DNA of 51,234 nucleotides from an uncultured Verrucomicrobia subdivision 3 bacterium (GTDB lineage Bacteria > Verrucomicrobiota > Verrucomicrobiae > Limisphaerales > UBA11358). Both the position numbers and the translations under genes were made by a program. The stretch lies in assembly GCA_903921455.1 (NCBI GenBank), contig CAIXPZ010000072.1:1-51234 (forward strand), given 5' to 3'. Shown piece by piece: positions 51,187 through 51,234 of the stretch (its first letter is position 1; each line of letters begins with the position of its first letter). A model generated the notes under the pieces. That model made no database searches. It was not told the DNA's origin and saw only the letters and a list, made by a program, of their open reading frames with translations.

Positions 51187-51234
51187 TTAATTTGCGCCCA
51201 GCTAAAGTCGATACTGGCCGCATCGCTCTGAGGG

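Overview
The window reads as a chromosomal segment of a Gram-negative, GC-rich bacterium of the PVC group. Verrucomicrobiota (Pedosphaera/Limisphaera-like) is my best guess. The grounds are a pseudopilin with the long [20 protein letters not shown] signature, PEP-CTERM exported proteins, many secreted carbohydrate-active or beta-helix proteins, MglA/roadblock signalling genes, an ECF sigma factor with a huge membrane extension, and outer-membrane assembly genes (LptE-like, BamD-like). Recognisable Shine-Dalgarno sites are rare. The lineage is an inference from protein style; no rRNA or tRNA gene was found.

Layout. 1-2607: two tandem paralogous membrane-anchored proteins of unknown function (the first runs off the left edge). 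2710-9490: asd, a secreted GH36 alpha-galactosidase and a large SNF2-family ATPase. 9524-15641: a Wzz-like protein and a five-gene MacAB-type export operon (YIP1-like protein, adaptor, ATPase, two permeases). 15787-24590: an envelope and signalling block. A LysM protein precedes two divergent operons. The leftward one carries a response regulator with a PATAN domain, a roadblock-like protein, a helical protein and uppP. The rightward one carries a protein with a duplicated domain plus roadblock, an MglA-like GTPase, an MglB-like protein and a zinc-ribbon protein, followed by BamD-like and LptE-like genes. 24641-30607: Ser/Thr kinase, trpD, Sel1-repeat protein, proC, DUF1643, a zinc-knuckle protein, rnc and a CDGSH protein. 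30695-38801: membrane and LamG proteins, ispA, rpoZ, smpB, a beta-helix gene broken by one amber codon, rpmB and a DUF1015 gene. 38888-47125: the ECF sigma/membrane/toroid fusion, a CDF transporter, a TrmN6-like methyltransferase, a GH99-like protein, a pseudopilin and argG. 47231-51234: an accessory-looking end with a PEP-CTERM pair, a long non-coding stretch holding a phased palindrome array, a perfect 26-bp palindrome, a remnant of an outer-membrane protein, a rhodanese and a pseudopilin fragment.

How the genes fit together. Housekeeping genes (asd, trpD, proC, argG, rnc, rpoZ, smpB, rpmB, ispA) are scattered singly or in pairs. The most coherent functional unit is 15787-24136, where small-GTPase/roadblock signalling sits beside genes for undecaprenyl recycling, LPS insertion and outer-membrane assembly, which suggests envelope or polarity control.

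The most unusual items are: (i) about eleven palindromes spaced exactly 21 bp apart (49320-49550) whose dyad symmetry survives compensating base changes; (ii) the sigma factor fused to a multi-pass membrane region and a toroid-like domain; (iii) the GTPase/roadblock/PATAN module with an unknown duplicated domain; (iv) the single amber codon in the beta-helix gene; and (v) an abrupt identity step between the two leftmost paralogs.
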